DNA of 64,000 nt, from contig NZ_LMGI01000002.1 of NCBI RefSeq assembly GCF_001427105.1, positions 779,974-843,973 on the forward strand, in the 5' to 3' direction. This DNA is from Sphingopyxis sp. Root154. Its GTDB lineage: Bacteria > Pseudomonadota > Alphaproteobacteria > Sphingomonadales > Sphingomonadaceae. Position numbers and translations under genes: made by a program. Shown piece by piece: positions 61,355 through 64,000 of the stretch (positions are counted from its first letter, which is position 1; every line of letters starts with the position of its first letter). The notes under the pieces are model-generated. The model did no database searches, was not told the origin of the DNA, and saw only the letters and a program-made list of their open reading frames with translations.

Positions 61355-63789
61355 CAGTCGGCGTCTTCCTGAAGCCGCGCGATGGAGAGGAATTCCTCGG
61401 GCGAAACGCGGATCGCGGCGCCCGTGGGGCAGGCGCGCACGCACGCCGGCCCGCCCGAAATGCCTTTGCACATATCGCACTTCACCGCGATCTTCTTGGG
61501 CTTCTCGTCGCCCAATTGCTTCTTGGTCCATTTGGGTGACGGTTCGCCCGGCCCTGGGCCGAAACCGGTGAGCAGCCAGCGTAGCAGGCTCGGCTTCTCA
61601 GGCGGCGCTGCTTCCATGCGGATCACGCCATAGGGGCAGTTACGCATGCAGTTGCCACAGCCGATGCAGCCGGGTTCCATGAACACTTCGCCGTCGGGAC
61701 CGCGGTGGATGACGTTCGGCGGGCAATCGGCCATGCAGTGCGGATGCTCGCAGTGGCGACAGCTCGTCGGTACATGCAGATGGGCGAAGGTCTTGCCCGC
61801 CTCGCGGTCGAGCCGCGACAGGCCTTCGTGGCTGTCGGCGCACGCTTTCTCGCAATTGTCGCAGCCGACGCACAGATTCTCGTCGATCAGCAGCGCGTCG
61901 GTCGCCTCGCCCAGCCCTTCCTTCATGATGAAGCTGGCGGTGTCAGAGTAGAGGTCGACCGCGCTCGAATAGCTCGCCTTGCGCGATTCGATGAAGCTGT
62001 TCATCGCCGCGCGTTCGGCGACCGCGGCCTCGGTCGCCTCGCGTACCTGCGGCCGCTTGGCGAGCATCGCCTTGAACTGCTCGCCTTTCAGCCGGATCAC
62101 TTCGCTCGCGACCGCGGCCTTGACCGTCGCATTGCGCTTCTCTCCGCTGAGCACCGCCATTTCACCGAAGAAGCTGCCCGCGGGCAGATAGCGCAGGAAG
62201 ATCGGTTTGCCGCCGATGTCCTTTTCGACCACCATCGAACCCGACCGGATGACATAGACGTCGTCGCCCTCGTCGCCCTCGGCGAGCACGACCTTGCCCG
62301 CGGGCACGCGTTCGATGGCGGGGTCTTCGACGATCGGTTCGAGATCCTCCACCGTCAGCCCGCCTTTGAATATCTGGAGCAACTGGCGTTCGAGCGAGAT
62401 GCGGTTGATGACGCGCTTCGCCCCCGGAACCGCCGCCATCAGCTTGAGCGCCGCGGTACGCGATACCTCGACAAAGATGCTGTCCTCGCCCGCGCGGATC
62501 GTCGCGCCGCGCTTTCGACCCGAGATCAGCCCGACCTCGCCAAAGATCGACCCCTGTTCGATCGACACGGTGACGGATGGGCCGACCTCGACTTCGGCAA
62601 ATCCGTCGGCGATCGCGAACAGCGACGACCCCGGCTCGCCCTTTTCGAACACGACATCGCCTTTGCGATAAAAGGCGACCTTCGAATCGAGCATGAATTC
62701 ACGCATCTGGAGCGGCGAGACGTCGGCGAAGATGCGGATGCGCGTGCGCAGATATTCGAGCCATTCGCTGACCGATTTTTGCTGCGGCAGCCCCGCAAAG
62801 ATCGCCGCCAGATCCTTTTCGTCGGCGGGGGTCAGCGCCTTGTTGCCGTTGAGGAATTCTACGACGTCATAGCCCTGATTCATGCAATGCTTAATCAGCG
62901 GATAACCCGCGAGTGCGCCGATGACATAGATGCCGGGCACCGTCGTCTCGAAGGTCGGCGACAATTTGGGAAAAGCCTCGCGGTCAGGGCCGGTGAACTC
63001 GATCCCCATCGATTCGACGAAGCCGCGCGGCGCGACCGAGCCCAGGCGCGCGACGATGACGTCGCATTCGATCCGCTCCTCGCCTGTTGGGGTTTCGAGC
63101 GTCAGCCAGCCCGGCTCTACCTTCTTCGGCTGCGTCTCGGTGCGGATCGACATGAAGCCATTCTCGCCGGCCTCGGTCATGTCGGAGACATTCTTCGCCT
63201 TGGCGCGCGCGAAATCTTTCGAGCGGTTGAGGATGGTGACGGTATTTTCGAGCGCTTCCTCGGCGACGCCGAGCGCATTTTCGATCCCCGCGTCGCCCGA
63301 ACCAACGACGGTGATATGCCTGTCCTTGAAATCCTCGGGATCGTCGACCTGATAGATGATGTGCGGCAGGTCGGCGCCCTCGCAGCGCATCCGGTTCGGA
63401 TTGCCCTGCGTCCCGATCGCCAGCACGATATTCTCTGCCGTATAGACATCGCCCTTCGCCGTCTTGATAGCGAATGCGCCCTTCGCGCCGGTCACTTCGG
63501 CGACCTCGGCGTGATAGGCGACATTCACCTTGTTGTTCGCCGCGTCCTCGTCCCAATTGCCGAGGATATATTCGCGCGCGCCCTCAGCGAAGCGGCAGTC
63601 GGAGCGGAGGTCGAGCCGCTCGGGGGTCGCGAGCACGCGCTTGCCCTTCTGATATTTGAAGATCGTGTCCGACAGATGGTCGGTCTTTTCGAGCAGGATG
63701 TGGCTGAGCCCAAGCTGCGCGGCGCGCGAGGCGGCGCTGAGCCCCGCGGGGCCCGACCCGATGATCGCAACCTTGACCGGCTCGCTCAT
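61354..63789 (-). CDS. flavoprotein-(cNMP-binding)2-four-cluster ferredoxin fusion
   Basis: An 811-residue cytoplasmic protein in three parts. Residues 1-320 form a TrxB-like FAD/NAD(P)H oxidoreductase, with GSGPAG at 11-16 and a second GSGDAG at 163-168; there is no CxxC redox pair. Residues 355-480 and 485-600 are two cyclic-nucleotide-binding domains, each with FGE (Glu418, Glu543) and the phosphate-binding Arg (Arg427, Arg552). From about 640 on there are 16 Cys in four groups of four (640-650, 677-689, 708-718, 771-787), the pattern of a DmsB/NrfC-type ferredoxin with four [4Fe-4S] clusters. NAD(P)H electrons would pass to the membrane cytochrome b. ATG at 63789. Confidence 0.93.
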   Translation of the reverse strand: MSEPVKVAIIGSGPAGLSAASRAAQLGLSHILLEKTDHLSDTIFKYQKGKRVLATPERLDLRSDCRFAEGAREYILGNWDEDAANNKVNVAYHAEVAEVTGAKGAFAIKTAKGDVYTAENIVLAIGTQGNPNRMRCEGADLPHIIYQVDDPEDFKDRHITVVGSGDAGIENALGVAEEALENTVTILNRSKDFARAKAKNVSDMTEAGENGFMSIRTETQPKKVEPGWLTLETPTGEERIECDVIVARLGSVAPRGFVESMGIEFTGPDREAFPKLSPTFETTVPGIYVIGALAGYPLIKHCMNQGYDVVEFLNGNKALTPADEKDLAAIFAGLPQQKSVSEWLEYLRTRIRIFADVSPLQMREFMLDSKVAFYRKGDVVFEKGEPGSSLFAIADGFAEVEVGPSVTVSIEQGSIFGEVGLISGRKRGATIRAGEDSIFVEVSRTAALKLMAAVPGAKRVINRISLERQLLQIFKGGLTVEDLEPIVEDPAIERVPAGKVVLAEGDEGDDVYVIRSGSMVVEKDIGGKPIFLRYLPAGSFFGEMAVLSGEKRNATVKAAVASEVIRLKGEQFKAMLAKRPQVREATEAAVAERAAMNSFIESRKASYSSAVDLYSDTASFIMKEGLGEATDALLIDENLCVGCDNCEKACADSHEGLSRLDREAGKTFAHLHVPTSCRHCEHPHCMADCPPNVIHRGPDGEVFMEPGCIGCGNCMRNCPYGVIRMEAAPPEKPSLLRWLLTGFGPGPGEPSPKWTKKQLGDEKPKKIAVKCDMCKGISGGPACVRACPTGAAIRVSPEEFLSIARLQEDAD

Positions 63790-64000
63790 GCGCGCGCCAT
63801 CCGGCGAATACCGTTACCCCGGTCGCTGGCCGTGATGCTGACGAAATCGCGCACGGGCATCCTTTTCCCCCTGTCGCCAGCCCCCCGGCGAATTCATAAC
63901 GGATGCGACCCGGACTAATGTCCTGGACGCAAAGCTATGCCCTTGAAAGCGAGGAAAGGTCAACCGGAAGCGGCGAGAAACTGGCCTTTGCGAGACGTTC
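63790..64000. other. upstream region of the redox operon, no gene supported
   Basis: About 210 bp before the flavoprotein start. I see no clear CRP, FNR or -35/-10 site. A short open frame reading right begins at 63938 and runs off the window and cannot be judged; a minus-strand frame entering from the right ends near 63936 but is too short to call. Confidence 0.4.

Noticed and set aside
61705..63918. A 737-codon plus-strand frame
   Set aside because: Antisense to the flavoprotein-ferredoxin gene; Arg/Asp-rich with no domain.
63790..64000. A possible gene end or start at the right edge
   Set aside because: The frames are about 20 codons long and run off the window, so no product can be supported.

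Overview
The window is a high-GC, densely packed bacterial chromosome segment. Gene content and order (lgt, a MidA-like methyltransferase and pgeF in one run; grxD-bolA-DUF1476; a zeta-type ATPase inhibitor; a DUF2853 protein) point to an alphaproteobacterium of the Sphingomonadaceae, most likely near Sphingopyxis. That placement rests on family recognition, not on a database comparison. I see no rRNA, tRNA, CRISPR array, insertion sequence, integrase or plasmid origin.

Layout. 1-2418: a truncated b-type cytochrome membrane gene and an acyl-CoA ligase, both on the minus strand. 2496-7124: an overlapping plus-strand operon (lgt, NDUFAF7/MidA-like methyltransferase, GNAT, pgeF, DASS/SLC13 transporter). 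7213-9227: a PLP-dependent Cys/Met metabolism enzyme facing a HAD phosphatase. 9329-12863: an Mla-type lipid ABC transporter (permease with STAS, ATPase, MCE protein, auxiliary lipoprotein). 13000-18193: SMR exporter, palindromic repeat, aminopeptidase N, a short SDR and a DUF445 protein. 18264-22925: an RND efflux pump whose permease has an unusual insertion. 23216-25979: two YeaQ-like membrane proteins, about 1 kb of structured non-coding DNA with a perfect CRP-type site, and a DUF2853-OmpA fusion. 26108-30287: nadA and small envelope genes. 30441-32473: a BlaR1-like M56 peptidase and BlaI-type repressor with a clear operator. 32900-36410: a Gly-rich exported protein, a secreted S8 protease and a divergent ECF sigma/anti-sigma pair. 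36418-37841: an NsrR-like repressor facing two globins across paired NsrR-like sites. 37914-38867: grxD, bolA and DUF1476.

Two accessory modules stand out. The first (39078-54795) encodes, in order, an exported CHAT-domain protease, a CHASE2-type class III adenylate cyclase, a small exported protein, a TpsB transporter and a TpsA-like protein of about 2,580 residues: a two-partner secretion system apparently coupled to a protease and a cAMP sensor. The second (58523-63789) is a three-gene electron-transfer module: a soluble flavoprotein fused to two cyclic-nucleotide-binding domains and a 16-cysteine, four-cluster ferredoxin; a five-helix membrane protein with two H-x13-H pairs typical of a di-heme cytochrome b; and a membrane-anchored decaheme cytochrome c with an N-terminal FHA domain. 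Beside it lie a calcineurin-like phosphodiesterase and a perfect CRP-type palindrome. A cyclase, cNMP-binding domains, a possible cAMP phosphodiesterase and several CRP-type sites in one window suggest, but do not prove, a cAMP-linked theme. cysS, a small membrane protein and a D-2-hydroxyacid dehydrogenase lie between the two modules.
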